Made by a program: the position numbers and the translations under genes. Shown piece after piece: positions 7,816 through 17,660 of a DNA stretch of 64,000 bases. Position 1 is the stretch's first letter. Every line of letters begins with the position of its first letter. The stretch covers positions 1 through 64,000 of the forward strand of contig NZ_JMLV01000012.1 in assembly GCF_000686045.1 (NCBI RefSeq). The letters are read 5' to 3'. This DNA is from Fodinicurvata fenggangensis DSM 21160. GTDB taxonomy: Bacteria > Pseudomonadota > Alphaproteobacteria > Kiloniellales > DSM-21159. The notes beneath the pieces are model-generated. The model made no database searches, had not been told where the DNA came from, and was given only the letters and a program-made list of their open reading frames with translations.

Positions 7816-10053
7816 CTAGAGGAAGCTGTAGGGATCCACGTCAATGGCCAGGCGGACCGAGCCGTGCAGGGAAACCCGGTCGCGCCATTCCGCCAGCAGC
7901 CGCTGGAGCGGCAGGTCGCGGCGTGCCTTGACCAAAAAGCGGCGGCGGTGCCGGCCGCGCAGGACCGCCAGGGGGGCCGGGGCCGGTCCCAGCACCTCCA
8001 GCCCCTCTGCCTGTGGGGCCGCCCGTGCCATGGCCCTGCTGGCCGCATCGGCCTGTTCGGCATCGGGCGCGGAGATGACAAGGGCCGCCATGCGCGAGAA
8101 GGGCGGCAGGAAGCCGCGCTCCCGCGTCTCGGCCTCATGGGCCAGGAAGGCATCGCGGTCGCCCGACTGAAGCGCCTGCAATACGGGATGCTCGGGGATG
8201 TAACTCTGCAGCAGGACGCGTCCGGGCCGTTCCGCCCGGCCCGCCCGGCCTGCGACCTGCTGCAAGAGCTGATAGGTGCGCTCGCCTGCACGCAGGTCGC
8301 CACCGCCCAGCCCCAGATCGGCATCCACCACGCCCACCAGGGTCAGCCAGGGGAAATGATGCCCCTTGGCAACGATCTGGGTCCCGACGATCAAGTCCAC
8401 TTCGCGCTGCTGAATCTGCCGCATCAGATCCTGTGCGGCCGCCGGCCCCGGCAGGGTATCACTGGACAGCAGGAGGTGACGTGCTTCCGGGAACAACAGG
8501 CGCACCTCCTCGTCCAGCCGCTCCACCCCCGGGCCGCAAGCCACCAGGCTGTCCGTCTCGTCGCAGGAGGGGCAAGCCCTGGGCAGTGGGGCACGGTAAC
8601 CGCAATGATGGCATTGCAACTGTCCCCACTTGCGGTGCTCCACCAGCCAGGCCGTGCAATCGGGACACTCGATCCTGTGGCCGCAGGTGCGGCAGAGCGT
8701 CAGCGGTGCGTATCCTCGCCGATTGAGGAACAGCAGGGCCTGTTCGCCCTGCTCCAGTGTTTCGGTGATGGCCTTGCGCAGGCTTGGCGCCAGCCAGCTC
8801 TGCCCGCCGCTGGGCAGGCGTTCGGGCCGGTCCTTGCGCAGGTCCAGCACCGAAACCTCCGGCAGGCTGGCGCCGCCATGGCGCGCGGGAAGCTCCTCCA
8901 GCTGGTACTTGCCGGCCTGAACATTGAGGACGCTTTCCAGCGAGGGCGTTGCAGAGGCCAGAATCACCGGGAACTGGCCCAGTTGACCCCGCACCACAGC
9001 CATGTCCCGCGCCTGGTAGATCACGCCGTCCTCCTGCTTGTAGGCGGGATCGTGTTCCTCGTCGACCACGATCAGGCCCAGGTCGCGGAAGGGCAGGAAC
9101 AAGGATGATCGCGCGCCCACAAGGACGGAGGCTTCACCTTCGGCCACGGCCCGCCAGGTCGTGCGCCGCTGCGCTGGAGTCAGGTCGCTGTGCCACTCTG
9201 CCGGCTGTACCCCGAAGCGCCGCTCGAACCGCTCGATCCATTGCGAGGACAGCGCGATCTCCGGCTGCAGGACCAGGACCTGGCGGCCTTGCTGCAGGGC
9301 GCTGGCCACCGCTTCGAAGTAGACTTCGGTCTTGCCCGAGCCGGTCACACCATCCAGCAGCGTCACCGAGAAGGCGTCCTCCCTGACCTTGCCGCAGAGC
9401 GCCTCGGCCACACTGGCCTGCCCTGCGGACAGGGTGGGCCCGGGACGAGCCCCCTCCGGGACCGCGAAGCTGCGCCTGGGACGCTGGGAAACCGCCTGCA
9501 GCAAGCCCGCCTCCTGCAGGCCCTTCACCACAGAGGAACTGACCCCTGCCTCCCGGGCCATGACTCCCGGTGGATGGGCGAAGCCCTGTTCCGCCAGCTC
9601 GATCACTCTCTGCCGGGCCGGGGTCAGGCGCAGATCATCCGACACGGGCTGGTCGCTGCGAACCAGGACCTGATGCGGGCGTGGTGGATCCAGGGCGGCC
9701 GGAACCGACAGGGCCATGCGCAAGACACCCCCCAGCGGCGCCAGGGTATAGCCGGCCACCCAGGTGATGAAGCGGCGCTGGACATCCGGCATGGGGGGAA
9801 CATCGTGCACCCGTAGCACGCTTTTCAAACGGTCCCGTGCAATATCCGCTTGGTCCTGCCGCTTCCAGATGACTCCAGGCAAGCGCCGTTTGCCAAGCGG
9901 CACCTCGACAAAAGTCCCCGGCATGGCCGACAGGTCTTCGGGCAACAGATAGCTGTAGGGCTGATCCAGTGGCAGGGGCAGCAGGACGGCCACCACTGCC
10001 CCGCCCTCGATGACTTTCTCATCCGTACTCAGGCTGGCAGGCGGGGAAACCAT
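7816..10053 (-). CDS. priA: primosomal protein N' (replication restart helicase PriA)
   Basis: A 745-residue superfamily 2 DNA helicase of normal PriA length. It has an N-terminal 3'-binding domain, Walker A GVTGSGKTEVY, Walker B VVDEEHDPAY, and the zinc-binding insertion with cysteine pairs (CRTCGHRIECPDC, QCHHCG, CPSC). PriA recognises stalled forks and D-loops and reloads the replicative helicase. It is divergent from the fsa-DUF484-xerC genes, 154 bases away. Confidence 0.95.
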   Translation of the reverse strand: MVSPPASLSTDEKVIEGGAVVAVLLPLPLDQPYSYLLPEDLSAMPGTFVEVPLGKRRLPGVIWKRQDQADIARDRLKSVLRVHDVPPMPDVQRRFITWVAGYTLAPLGGVLRMALSVPAALDPPRPHQVLVRSDQPVSDDLRLTPARQRVIELAEQGFAHPPGVMAREAGVSSSVVKGLQEAGLLQAVSQRPRRSFAVPEGARPGPTLSAGQASVAEALCGKVREDAFSVTLLDGVTGSGKTEVYFEAVASALQQGRQVLVLQPEIALSSQWIERFERRFGVQPAEWHSDLTPAQRRTTWRAVAEGEASVLVGARSSLFLPFRDLGLIVVDEEHDPAYKQEDGVIYQARDMAVVRGQLGQFPVILASATPSLESVLNVQAGKYQLEELPARHGGASLPEVSVLDLRKDRPERLPSGGQSWLAPSLRKAITETLEQGEQALLFLNRRGYAPLTLCRTCGHRIECPDCTAWLVEHRKWGQLQCHHCGYRAPLPRACPSCDETDSLVACGPGVERLDEEVRLLFPEARHLLLSSDTLPGPAAAQDLMRQIQQREVDLIVGTQIVAKGHHFPWLTLVGVVDADLGLGGGDLRAGERTYQLLQQVAGRAGRAERPGRVLLQSYIPEHPVLQALQSGDRDAFLAHEAETRERGFLPPFSRMAALVISAPDAEQADAASRAMARAAPQAEGLEVLGPAPAPLAVLRGRHRRRFLVKARRDLPLQRLLAEWRDRVSLHGSVRLAIDVDPYSFL

Positions 10054-10207
10054 GGGCTAGACTGGACTCCAGGGAACAGGGGCCATGTGGCTGCCCCGCT
10101 GGCCGGCCGTTGCCACAGAGGCGGCGCCGGATCGGGGCTGGACGCAGAAGACATGAGGTTCTATCACCCCCCGCAAGGCTAAAGGCAAACCCGGAGTACA
10201 GCATACC

Positions 10208-10870
10208 ATGAAGTTTTTCATCGATACCGCCGATCTGGACGAGATCCGCGACCTTGCAGCAACCGGCCTTGTCGACGGCGTTACCACCAATCCGTCGCTG
10301 ATCGCCAAGAACGGCGGCGATTTCCTGGAGGTCATCAAGCAGATCTGCGCTGTCGTACCGGGACCTGTCTCGGCCGAAGTCACCGCAACCGACCATGACA
10401 CCATGCTGGCCGAAGGACGCCACCTGGCCAAGCTGGCGGACAATGTCTGTGTGAAGGTGCCCCTGACCCCGGATGGACTGAAGACCTGCAAGGCGCTGTC
10501 CGAGGAGGGCACAAGGGTCAACGTCACACTCTGCTTCTCGCCGGCCCAAGCCTTGCTGGCCGCCAAGGCGGGCGCCAGCTACATCTCGCCCTTCATCGGT
10601 CGACTGGACGACATCGGAACAGAGGGCATGGAACTGATCGGCCAGATCGTCGAGATCTATGCCAACTATCCGGACCTTCAGACCGAGGTCCTTGTCGCCT
10701 CCGTGCGCTCGCCGATGCATGTGGTGGAGTCGGCCCGCCTGGGCGCCGACGTGGCCACCCTTCCACCGGCGGTGCTGCGCTCGCTGTTCAAGCATCCGCT
10801 GACCGACAAGGGACTCGACGCCTTCCTGGCCGATTGGGCCAAGACGGGCCAGAGCATCCTGGGCAAGTGA
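10208..10870 (+). CDS. fsa: fructose-6-phosphate aldolase / transaldolase-like (TalC/Fsa family)
   Basis: A 220-residue single-domain class I aldolase of the small transaldolase (MipB/TalC) subfamily. The Schiff-base lysine is Lys83 in CVKVPLT. Other family signatures are [10 protein letters not shown] at the N-terminus and [11 protein letters not shown] (24-34). Family members act as transaldolases in the pentose phosphate pathway or as fructose-6-phosphate aldolases; the sequence alone does not settle which. It is followed one base later by the DUF484 gene, so the two form an operon with xerC. Confidence 0.88.
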   Translation: MKFFIDTADLDEIRDLAATGLVDGVTTNPSLIAKNGGDFLEVIKQICAVVPGPVSAEVTATDHDTMLAEGRHLAKLADNVCVKVPLTPDGLKTCKALSEEGTRVNVTLCFSPAQALLAAKAGASYISPFIGRLDDIGTEGMELIGQIVEIYANYPDLQTEVLVASVRSPMHVVESARLGADVATLPPAVLRSLFKHPLTDKGLDAFLADWAKTGQSILGK

Positions 10871-10871
10871 G

Positions 10872-11642
10872 ATGACACGCAAACGGCAAGACGCCGCGCA
10901 GGAACCAACCAAGGCAGAGGAGCCCGCCGGCTCCGATGCTGCGGCGCGCGCGGCGATCAATGCCGACATGGTGGCGGCCTGGCTGCGCCGGCATCCGGAC
11001 TTCCTGGTCCGCCACCCGGACATCCTCGATTCCCTGGACCCCCCGGCCACACCGGGGCTGGAAGACACCGGGCGCAGTGTGATCGACATGCAGCAGGCGA
11101 TGGTCCTGCGGCTGCGTCAGGAAAACGAGGAGCTGCGGCGTACGCGCGACGAGATGATCACCACGCTGCGCGACAACCTTCACTCGCAGCACAAGATCCA
11201 CGAAGTCGTGATCACCCTGCTCTCGGCCCAATCCTTCGAGCATCTGATCGAAACCATCTCCAACGAGATGATGGTCCTGCTGGATCTGGACGCCACCAGC
11301 CTTTGCGTGGAGAACGAGACCGGCAAGGTGCCGCAGATGCATATCGGCCGGATCCAGTGCCTGCCGGCAGACAGCGTCAATGCCCTGTTCGGGCCCTCTG
11401 CCCGCGTGGTCCTGCGCGACCACCAGCCGGGGGACCCTGCCCTTTTCGGCCCGGCAAGCGAACTTATCCAGTCCGATGCGCTTCTCAGGCTGTCCATATC
11501 CGGCAGCACGCCCCCGGCCCTGCTGGCCCTGGGCAGCCGCGATCCCGAGCATTTCTCGAGCAGTCAGGGCACCGAGCTCCTGCAGTTCCTGGGCCACTGT
11601 CTTGAACGCCTGATACGCGGATGGCTGGAAATACCGGAATAG
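10872..11642 (+). CDS. DUF484 family protein (GAF-like)
   Basis: A 256-residue protein. An N-terminal low-complexity stretch is followed by the DUF484 start signature WLRRHPDFLVRHPDIL (about 36-51), a coiled coil (about 75-110, LRLRQENEELRRTRDEM) and a GAF-like C-terminal domain. DUF484 genes are regularly found upstream of xerC in proteobacteria; the biochemical role is unknown. Its end overlaps the xerC start by 22 bases, indicating coupled translation. Confidence 0.85.
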   Translation: MTRKRQDAAQEPTKAEEPAGSDAAARAAINADMVAAWLRRHPDFLVRHPDILDSLDPPATPGLEDTGRSVIDMQQAMVLRLRQENEELRRTRDEMITTLRDNLHSQHKIHEVVITLLSAQSFEHLIETISNEMMVLLDLDATSLCVENETGKVPQMHIGRIQCLPADSVNALFGPSARVVLRDHQPGDPALFGPASELIQSDALLRLSISGSTPPALLALGSRDPEHFSSSQGTELLQFLGHCLERLIRGWLEIPE

Positions 11643-12586
11643 TCCCCGGCCTGCAGGCCAACAGCGACCTGCTGACCCTCATCGAGCGTTGGCAACGCTG
11701 GCTGGCCCATGAAAAGCGCATGTCCCCTCATACGCTACAGGCCTACAACCGCGATCTGGGCGCGTTCCTCTCATTTCTCGGAGCACATCATGGACAGCTG
11801 CCCGACACGAAGCTTCTGGCCAGTCTGAGTACGGCCGATTTCCGGGCCTGGATGACACAACGCACCCTGGACGGCCTTCAGAAAAGCTCATCTGCCCGGG
11901 CGCTGTCCACGTTGCGCAACTTCTATCGCTGGGCCGCACGCAACGGGCATTTCGACAACCCCGCCATCACCGCCCTGCGCAGTCCACGACAGGCGCTTCA
12001 AGTGCCGAAAGCGCTCGATGAAGAAGACTCCCGCAGGGCCACGGAAGCCGTTCACGAGTTGGACGAACGCCCCTGGATCGGCAAACGCGATTCGGCCGTT
12101 CTGCTCCTGCTCTATGGGGCCGGCCTGCGCATCAGCGAGGCGCTGTCCCTGACCCCGGCTGACCTGCCGGACTCAGGTCAGGAAGGACTCGTGGTCACCG
12201 GAAAGGGCAACAAGCAACGCCAGCTGCCGCTGCTGCCCGTGATTCGGGCGGCCCTCGGGGACTACATGAACAGCTGCCCCCATGACCTGCCGCCGGACCA
12301 GCCCCTTTTCCGCGGCGTGCGCGGCGGCCCTCTGTCCGCAAGGGTGATCCAGGGTCGCATGCAGCAACTGCGCGGACTTCTGGGCCTGCCTGAGAAGGCG
12401 ACGCCCCATGCGCTGCGTCACTCCTTTGCCACGCACCTCCTGGCCGATGGTGGCGACCTGCGCACCATCCAGGAACTGCTGGGTCATGCCTCTCTGTCGA
12501 CGACACAACGCTATACGGCCGTGGACGCCGCAGGTCTGCGCCGGGTCTATGACCAGGCCCACCCCCGAGCACGACGCCGCGACTGA
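11621..12586 (+). CDS. xerC: tyrosine site-specific recombinase XerC
   Basis: A 321-residue tyrosine recombinase. The N-terminal SAM-like core-binding domain occupies about 13-110. The catalytic domain has Arg in GAGLRISEAL, Lys in VVTGKGNKQRQLPL, the HxxR box HALRHSFATHLL, His in LLGHASLSTT and the nucleophilic Tyr in TTQRYTAVD near the C-terminus. XerC with XerD resolves chromosome dimers at dif during division. The context (downstream of DUF484) favours XerC over an integron or phage integrase. Confidence 0.92.
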   Translation: MAGNTGIVPGLQANSDLLTLIERWQRWLAHEKRMSPHTLQAYNRDLGAFLSFLGAHHGQLPDTKLLASLSTADFRAWMTQRTLDGLQKSSSARALSTLRNFYRWAARNGHFDNPAITALRSPRQALQVPKALDEEDSRRATEAVHELDERPWIGKRDSAVLLLLYGAGLRISEALSLTPADLPDSGQEGLVVTGKGNKQRQLPLLPVIRAALGDYMNSCPHDLPPDQPLFRGVRGGPLSARVIQGRMQQLRGLLGLPEKATPHALRHSFATHLLADGGDLRTIQELLGHASLSTTQRYTAVDAAGLRRVYDQAHPRARRRD

Positions 12587-12634
12587 CGGCAACTGCGTGT
12601 ATCAGGCCGAATCACGCCGATAGATTGGCAGTTC

Positions 12635-13615
12635 CTAAAACATCGCCTCCAGAACCCGGTCGGGCGGGGTGTGGCCATCCACGAATGTCTTGATGTTGAT
12701 GATGACCTTCTCACCCATGGCGTGACGTCCCTCGATGGTGGCCGAGCCCATGTGCGGCAAGGCCACGACATTGGTCAGCTTCAACAGCTTGGGATTGATG
12801 GCCGGCTCGTGCTCGAAGACGTCCAGGCCGGCCCCAGCCAGATCGCCTGCCCCAAGCATGCGCACCAGGGCATTCTCGTCGATCACCTCGCCACGGCTTG
12901 TATTGACCAGGATCGAGTCCGGTCGCATCAGTTTCAGCCGACGCGCGGACAAGAGGTGATAGGTGGCCGGCGTGTGCGGGCAATTCACCGAAACGATGTC
13001 CATGCGGGCCAGCATCTGGTCCAGGCTTTCCCAGTAGGTGGCCTCCAGCGGCTTTTCGATGTCCTCATGCAGCCGGCGCCGATTGTGATAGTGGATCGAG
13101 AGGCCGAACCCCTTGGCCCGCCGGGCCAGAGCCTGGCCGATCCGGCCCATGCCGATGATGCCCAGGCGCTTGCCCCAGATGCGATGGCCCAGCATCGAGG
13201 TGGGACTCCACCCCGTCCAGTCGCCCGAGCGCGCCAGACGCTCACCTTCCGTAAGGCGGCGGGCGACGGCAAGAATCAGCGCCATGGTCATGTCGGCCGT
13301 ATCTTCGGTCAGGACACCCGGCGTGTTGGTGACGGTAATCCCGCGCGCCCTGGCCGTCTTCAGGTCGATATGGTCGACGCCGGTGCCGAACGAAGCGATC
13401 AGTTGCAGTTGTTCGCCCGCCTGGCTGAGAACAGCGGAGTCGATACGATCCGTCACGGTGGGAACCAGGACATCGGCTTTGCGCACAGCCTCGATCAGAT
13501 CGGCCTGACTCATGGGGCTGTCGTCCAGGTTCAACTGGCAATCGAACAACTCCATCATGCGCGTTTCGATCAGGTCCGGAAGCCGCCGGGTGACAATAAC
13601 CTTGGGTTTGTTCAT
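12635..13615 (-). CDS. D-2-hydroxyacid dehydrogenase (glyoxylate/hydroxypyruvate reductase type)
   Basis: A 326-residue NAD(P)-dependent dehydrogenase. The cofactor-binding motif is LGIIGMGRIGQALA, the catalytic Arg lies in SFGTGVDHID/NTSRGEVIDE, the Glu in the DVFEHEP region, and the catalytic His in LPHMGSAT. This pattern fits GyaR/GhrA-type reductases of glyoxylate and hydroxypyruvate, but related enzymes act on other 2-oxoacids. It stands alone between xerC (converging) and the SH3 gene (divergent). Confidence 0.85.
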   Translation of the reverse strand: MNKPKVIVTRRLPDLIETRMMELFDCQLNLDDSPMSQADLIEAVRKADVLVPTVTDRIDSAVLSQAGEQLQLIASFGTGVDHIDLKTARARGITVTNTPGVLTEDTADMTMALILAVARRLTEGERLARSGDWTGWSPTSMLGHRIWGKRLGIIGMGRIGQALARRAKGFGLSIHYHNRRRLHEDIEKPLEATYWESLDQMLARMDIVSVNCPHTPATYHLLSARRLKLMRPDSILVNTSRGEVIDENALVRMLGAGDLAGAGLDVFEHEPAINPKLLKLTNVVALPHMGSATIEGRHAMGEKVIINIKTFVDGHTPPDRVLEAMF

Positions 13616-13786
13616 GGAATTGTATCCGTTGCCTGGTTTCTGACGTTTCGCCCGACACGCCCCCTACTCGGCAGGCGATACCGCGCGTTTAGCAGGGGCC
13701 CTCGCCGTTTGTCCAGCCTGCGGGACTTGACCTGAATCGATGAAGCCGCCTAGCTAGATTGAACGAAATCTTCGGTCTGTTCCATC

Positions 13787-14347
13787 GTGCGCACAATCCC
13801 TGTCTTCATTCTGGCTGCATTTTTCATGTTTCTTGCCTCCCCTGACGCCCCACAGGCTCAGGAGGATGAGGTTACAGCCACGACAAACGAGCGCACGGAA
13901 GTGGAACGGCCAGGGCGCACCGGCCTGCCCATTCCGCGTTTCGTTTCCCTGCATTCCAATGAGATCAACCTGCGCAAGGGACCGGGCACACGCTATCCCA
14001 TAAAGTGGGTCTATCGTCGCCGGGGCCTGCCCGTGGAAGTCATCGATGAATTCACCACCTGGCGGCGCATTCGCGACTGGGAAGGCACTGTCGGCTGGGT
14101 TCACCAATCCATGCTCAGCGGCACGCGCACCCTGCGCGTCCTGCCCAGTGACACTGGCGAGCGCCGCATCCTGTTGCGTGAACAGCCTTCGCACACAGCG
14201 GAAGCGGTGGCAGAGTTGGAACCCGGCGTGCTGGGCAACCTGGAGGACTGTGAAGGCACGTGGTGCCGTGCCATCTTCTCCGGTCTGGAGGGCTGGCTGC
14301 CGCGGACGGCCTTCTTCGGTGTCTACGACAACGAAAAGCTGGACTGA
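13787..14347 (+). CDS. exported SH3-like domain protein (DUF1058)
   Basis: A 186-residue protein starting with a signal peptide (MRTIPVFILAAFFMFLASPD, cleavage near APQAQ). Two bacterial SH3-like repeats follow, the first introduced by LHSNEINLRKGPGTRYPIKW and the second in LREQPSHTAEAVAELEPG. Such domains usually bind cell-wall or protein ligands in the periplasm. The exact role is unknown. Confidence 0.8.
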   Translation: MRTIPVFILAAFFMFLASPDAPQAQEDEVTATTNERTEVERPGRTGLPIPRFVSLHSNEINLRKGPGTRYPIKWVYRRRGLPVEVIDEFTTWRRIRDWEGTVGWVHQSMLSGTRTLRVLPSDTGERRILLREQPSHTAEAVAELEPGVLGNLEDCEGTWCRAIFSGLEGWLPRTAFFGVYDNEKLD

Positions 14348-14410
14348 CGGCCCTCAAGTTTCCCTGGCGGGAATGCAGGACCGTCCGTCCAGGCTTCCTG
14401 GCTGCGGCAA

Positions 14411-15004
14411 TCAGCCGAAGTCGGCGGCCAGCGCGGCCCGGGTCTTCTCGGGCAGGACCGTGATGTGCGCGTAGGCTTCGTGGGTGAAGCCCAGCATCAC
14501 CTTGGCGCCCTCTTCCCGGAATGCCGCAACCTGTGCATCGGTGAAGGGAAAGTGGATGAACTGCACCGAAGAGGCCTTGCCGTCGGCTGTCGTGCGGTCC
14601 ACATCCTCTTCCGGCTTGCCTTCGATCCGCTCGCCGTTGATCTCGAAGAAGGCGGTTTCCTCGACTCCGCCCAGTTTCGAGAGGAAAGCGGCGCGGCGCA
14701 CCGGATCGTCGATTTCGAACATGACGGTCGCCACCAGTTCACGTCCCTTGGGAATCAAGGGATTGTAGGCGGCCAGCTCGTCGGCAATCTGCTCTTCTCC
14801 GCCCTTCTCGATATAGAGCATTTCCTGAATCTGCGACCACATGGTGTCGTAGTTCTCGAAATAGAAGGTACAGACCGGCCCCACGTCGCAACGACGGTGC
14901 TTCTTGCGCTCGACAAGCTCACTGCGCAGGCGCTTGCGCTCGGCCTCGTACTTGTCCAGCGGCCAGATATCGTCGCGTGTGATCTCTTTCTTCGGAGCGG
15001 ACAT
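14411..15004 (-). CDS. DUF3501 family protein
   Basis: A 197-residue protein from ATG 15004 (MSAPKKEITRDDIWPLDKYE), chosen because GGAGCCCTGAGAAA precedes it; a longer frame to 15193 overlaps the upstream gene and has no ribosome site. The family has no defined biochemistry, but its genes recur next to rubrerythrin and a GlpC-like Fe-S protein, as here. It starts 48 bases after the stop of the Fe-S protein gene and is presumably cotranscribed with it. Confidence 0.82.
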   Translation of the reverse strand: MSAPKKEITRDDIWPLDKYEAERKRLRSELVERKKHRRCDVGPVCTFYFENYDTMWSQIQEMLYIEKGGEEQIADELAAYNPLIPKGRELVATVMFEIDDPVRRAAFLSKLGGVEETAFFEINGERIEGKPEEDVDRTTADGKASSVQFIHFPFTDAQVAAFREEGAKVMLGFTHEAYAHITVLPEKTRAALAADFG

Positions 15005-15051
15005 TTTCTCAGGGCTCCTTTCGGTTTTCCTGAACAGGGGATACGGAAGGC

Positions 15052-16413
15052 TCAGGCTTTTAAGCCATAAGCCTGCGCGAAGAGTTCGATTGGGTGATAG
15101 GACACCTTGGGAACGGGCTTGCGCTCCTCCTCCTTGGTCTGGGCATCGATCCGCTCCATGCCCTGAAGGATATGGGTTCCAGCCAGGGGACATTCAGAGG
15201 CGACATACTTGGGCTCATTCTTGTAGACATCCCGGGCCACGGGCTTTCCGATCTTGAGCGCCGTTTCGAAATTGCCCTTCATGACACCCCAGGAGCCCCC
15301 ATGCCCGGAACAGCGCGGCAGCTGCTTGATCTGGGCCTCAGGTATCAGCTTCAGCATTTCACGCGCCTTGTTGCCCATGTTCTGGGCCCGCGCATGACAG
15401 GCAATATGCAGGGCGACACTGCCATCCAGGGGCTCAAGTCCGTCGGCCAGGCCTTCCTTGCCTGCGATATCCACAATGTATTCGGTCACGTCGTAGGTGG
15501 CCCGGGCCAAGCGCGCGATATCCTCGTTTTCCGGCAGGATCAGCGGCCATTCGAATTTCATCATGAGGGCACAGGAGGGCGTCAGGGCAATGATGTCATG
15601 CCCCTTATCCACCCAGGGTAGCAGTTCCGCAGCAACCTTCTTGGCCCCTTCGGCAACGGTCTCGATTTCGCCCTTCTCGAACTGCGGCATGCCACAGCAC
15701 TGTGGATAGGAGACTTCGGTTTCGACACCGTTGTGCGTCAGCACCCGGCGCGCGGCCTGGCCAATGGAGGTTTCGTTGTAGTTCGCAAAACAGGTGGCGT
15801 AGATCACCGCCTTGCGCCCGTGGGCCGGCGCCTTGTCGTTGACCGGCAGGCTGTCGCTCTTGGCCTCGGCCTCCAGCGTCTTGGAGCAGTATTTCGGCAG
15901 GGCCGCGTTGCGATCCACACCGGCCAGGGACTCCAGGACCGGACGGGTCAGGCCGTTCTTGGTATTGCTGGCCCAGTTCGCCAGTCCCGAAAACGCGGTT
16001 CCCAGCTTGCCGTTCCGATCCGTCTTCGTCAGTTCGCCCGCCAGGCCTTCCTTCTTGCCGTGATGGATTTCGGCCGCCCGGTAACGCAACATGAGGTGCG
16101 GAAAATCGATATCGAATTCATGGGGTGGCACATAGGGGCAGCTCACCATGAAGCACATGTCGCACAAGGTGCAGGCATCCACGACCTGCTTGTAATCGGC
16201 CTTGTCGACGGTATCCAGCTCCATGCTGGGCGCATCGTCGATCAGGTCGAAAAGCCTGGGGAAGGAATCGCAAAGATTGAAACAGCGCCGACATCCATGA
16301 CAGATGTCGAAGACGCGTTCCATTTCTTCATGAATCTTGTCCCAGTCATAGAAGTCCGGGGCATTCCAATCGAGGGGATGACGAACCGGGGCGTCCAGAC
16401 TGCCTTCACGCAT
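15052..16413 (-). CDS. Fe-S heterodisulfide-reductase-like / GlpC-like protein
   Basis: A 453-residue protein with two N-terminal ferredoxin-type [4Fe-4S] clusters ([14 protein letters not shown] and [17 protein letters not shown]) and two C-terminal CCG domains ([10 protein letters not shown], and CSGHGGSWG where one Cys is Ser). This is the architecture of GlpC, GlcF and HdrD-type electron-transfer subunits. No catalytic flavoprotein partner lies nearby. Association with rubrerythrin suggests it passes electrons in peroxide reduction, which is inference from context. Confidence 0.85.
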   Translation of the reverse strand: MREGSLDAPVRHPLDWNAPDFYDWDKIHEEMERVFDICHGCRRCFNLCDSFPRLFDLIDDAPSMELDTVDKADYKQVVDACTLCDMCFMVSCPYVPPHEFDIDFPHLMLRYRAAEIHHGKKEGLAGELTKTDRNGKLGTAFSGLANWASNTKNGLTRPVLESLAGVDRNAALPKYCSKTLEAEAKSDSLPVNDKAPAHGRKAVIYATCFANYNETSIGQAARRVLTHNGVETEVSYPQCCGMPQFEKGEIETVAEGAKKVAAELLPWVDKGHDIIALTPSCALMMKFEWPLILPENEDIARLARATYDVTEYIVDIAGKEGLADGLEPLDGSVALHIACHARAQNMGNKAREMLKLIPEAQIKQLPRCSGHGGSWGVMKGNFETALKIGKPVARDVYKNEPKYVASECPLAGTHILQGMERIDAQTKEEERKPVPKVSYHPIELFAQAYGLKA

Positions 16414-16521
16414 ACCTCACTCCGGAATTAGCTTGTGCGGAACGGCCGGCGCCGATTGTCCGCTCCATGACAGAACTATCCCGTCACGCAGCGCAAGCTG
16501 GCACCGATCAGCTCGAACGAA

Positions 16522-16552
16522 AAACGGGGCCCTGTCAGTCAGGGCCCCGTTT
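16522..16552 (-). terminator. intrinsic terminator after rubrerythrin gene
   Basis: A 13-bp perfect stem (AAACGGGGCCCTG / CAGGGCCCCGTTT) with a TCAGT loop. On the minus strand it is followed by a run of T, placing it directly downstream of the rubrerythrin stop. Confidence 0.8.
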
Positions 16553-16564
16553 CACCGAGCCTAC

Positions 16565-16981
16565 TCAGCTCATTGTTTCCAGAGCTTTCTGGAAGCGACC
16601 GGCGTGGGAACGCTCAGCCTTGGCCAACGTTTCGAACCAGTCGGCAATCTCGTCGAAACCCTCTTCCCGGGCGCTGCGCGCCATGCCGGGGTACATGTCG
16701 GTGTACTCATGGGTTTCGCCTGCAACGGCCGCCTTCAGGTTCAACTCGGTCTCGCCGATCGGCTCACCCGTCGCCGGGTCACCGACCTCTTCCAGGAACC
16801 CGAGGTGGCCGTGGGCATGGCCTGTTTCACCCTCGGCTGTGGAGCGGAAGACGGAAGCCACGTCGTTGAAACCTTCAACGTCGGCCTTCTGTGCGAAATA
16901 GAGGTAACGGCGATTGGCCATGCTCTCGCCAGCGAAGGCATCTTTCAGGTTCTGCTCGGTCTTCGTACCTTTCAAAGACAT
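16565..16981 (-). CDS. rubrerythrin (diiron domain only)
   Basis: A 138-residue ferritin-like diiron protein. The two helix pairs carry the expected Glu/His ligand motifs: [43 protein letters not shown] and [12 protein letters not shown]. Classical rubrerythrin ends in a rubredoxin domain with CxxC pairs; this protein has no cysteines and stops after the diiron domain. It probably reduces peroxide in the cytosol, with an electron donor supplied in trans. A strong ribosome site (GGGGAGAG) precedes the start. Confidence 0.88.
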   Translation of the reverse strand: MSLKGTKTEQNLKDAFAGESMANRRYLYFAQKADVEGFNDVASVFRSTAEGETGHAHGHLGFLEEVGDPATGEPIGETELNLKAAVAGETHEYTDMYPGMARSAREEGFDEIADWFETLAKAERSHAGRFQKALETMS

Positions 16982-17056
16982 CTTGATCTCTCCCCAAATC
17001 TTTCTGGACTTTTTACATATGCCTACTGCAAGGCTTCTATACCTAATCCTATGAGC

Positions 17057-17093
17057 AAAAAAAAGAACCTGTCAAGGTTCTTAGACAGGTTCT
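17057..17093 (-). terminator. intrinsic terminator downstream of irr
   Basis: Arms at 17064-17073 (AGAACCTGTC) and 17084-17093 (GACAGGTTCT) are perfect complements around a 10-base loop, followed on the minus strand by seven T. The loop contains a third copy of the AAGAACCT word, so the element could also bind a regulator. It separates irr from the rubrerythrin promoter region (16982-17056). Confidence 0.75.
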
Positions 17094-17181
17094 AAAAATT
17101 TAGGAGAATTCTGTATCGGGAATTGAACGATCATCGGCCGGCTCAGGCCAGCCGCCAATCTGAGAGCTCGTGCAGGAGGGT

Positions 17182-17610
17182 TTACTCGTCGGAAACGCGT
17201 ATGATGACATCCACGCGCTGGACCTTGGCGCCTTCCGGAGGAGTCGGCACAGAACTCAATTGCACCTCCTCACCTGGAATGTCCACCAGCTTTCCACTTT
17301 CCTCGAAGAAGAAGTGGTGATGGTCGCCAATGTTCGTATCGAAATAGGAACGACCAGGCTCGACGACAACCTCGCGCAGCAATCCGGCTTCGGTGAACTG
17401 GTTCAACGTATTGTAGATGGTGGCAAGCGACACCCGGACACCCTGTGCCATGGCCTCGGCATGCAACTGCTCTGCCGTCACATGCCGTTCGACAGGCTGC
17501 CCGTCGGTTTCGAACAGAAGTTTGCCCAAGGCCAACCGCTGCCGCGTCGGCCGCAAGCCGACCTCCTTCAGGCGATCTATCAATCCGCTATAGGGTCGCT
17601 GTGTAGTCAT
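17182..17610 (-). CDS. irr: Fur-family iron response regulator (Irr type)
   Basis: A 142-residue Fur-family protein from ATG 17610 (MTTQRPYSGLIDRL); a start 18 bases earlier is possible. It has the winged helix (GLRPTRQRLALGKLLF, SLATIYNTLNQFTEAGLL) and the triple-His stretch GDHHHFFFEE typical of Irr. It lacks the CxxC pairs of classical Fur. In alphaproteobacteria Irr acts under iron or haem limitation. The neighbouring rubrerythrin cluster is a plausible target. Fur-like peroxide regulation (PerR) is an alternative reading. Confidence 0.82.
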   Translation of the reverse strand: MTTQRPYSGLIDRLKEVGLRPTRQRLALGKLLFETDGQPVERHVTAEQLHAEAMAQGVRVSLATIYNTLNQFTEAGLLREVVVEPGRSYFDTNIGDHHHFFFEESGKLVDIPGEEVQLSSVPTPPEGAKVQRVDVIIRVSDE

Positions 17611-17660
17611 GCCTGCAATATAACGCATAAAGCGGAATATGAAAGGTATTTTTCAAACGG

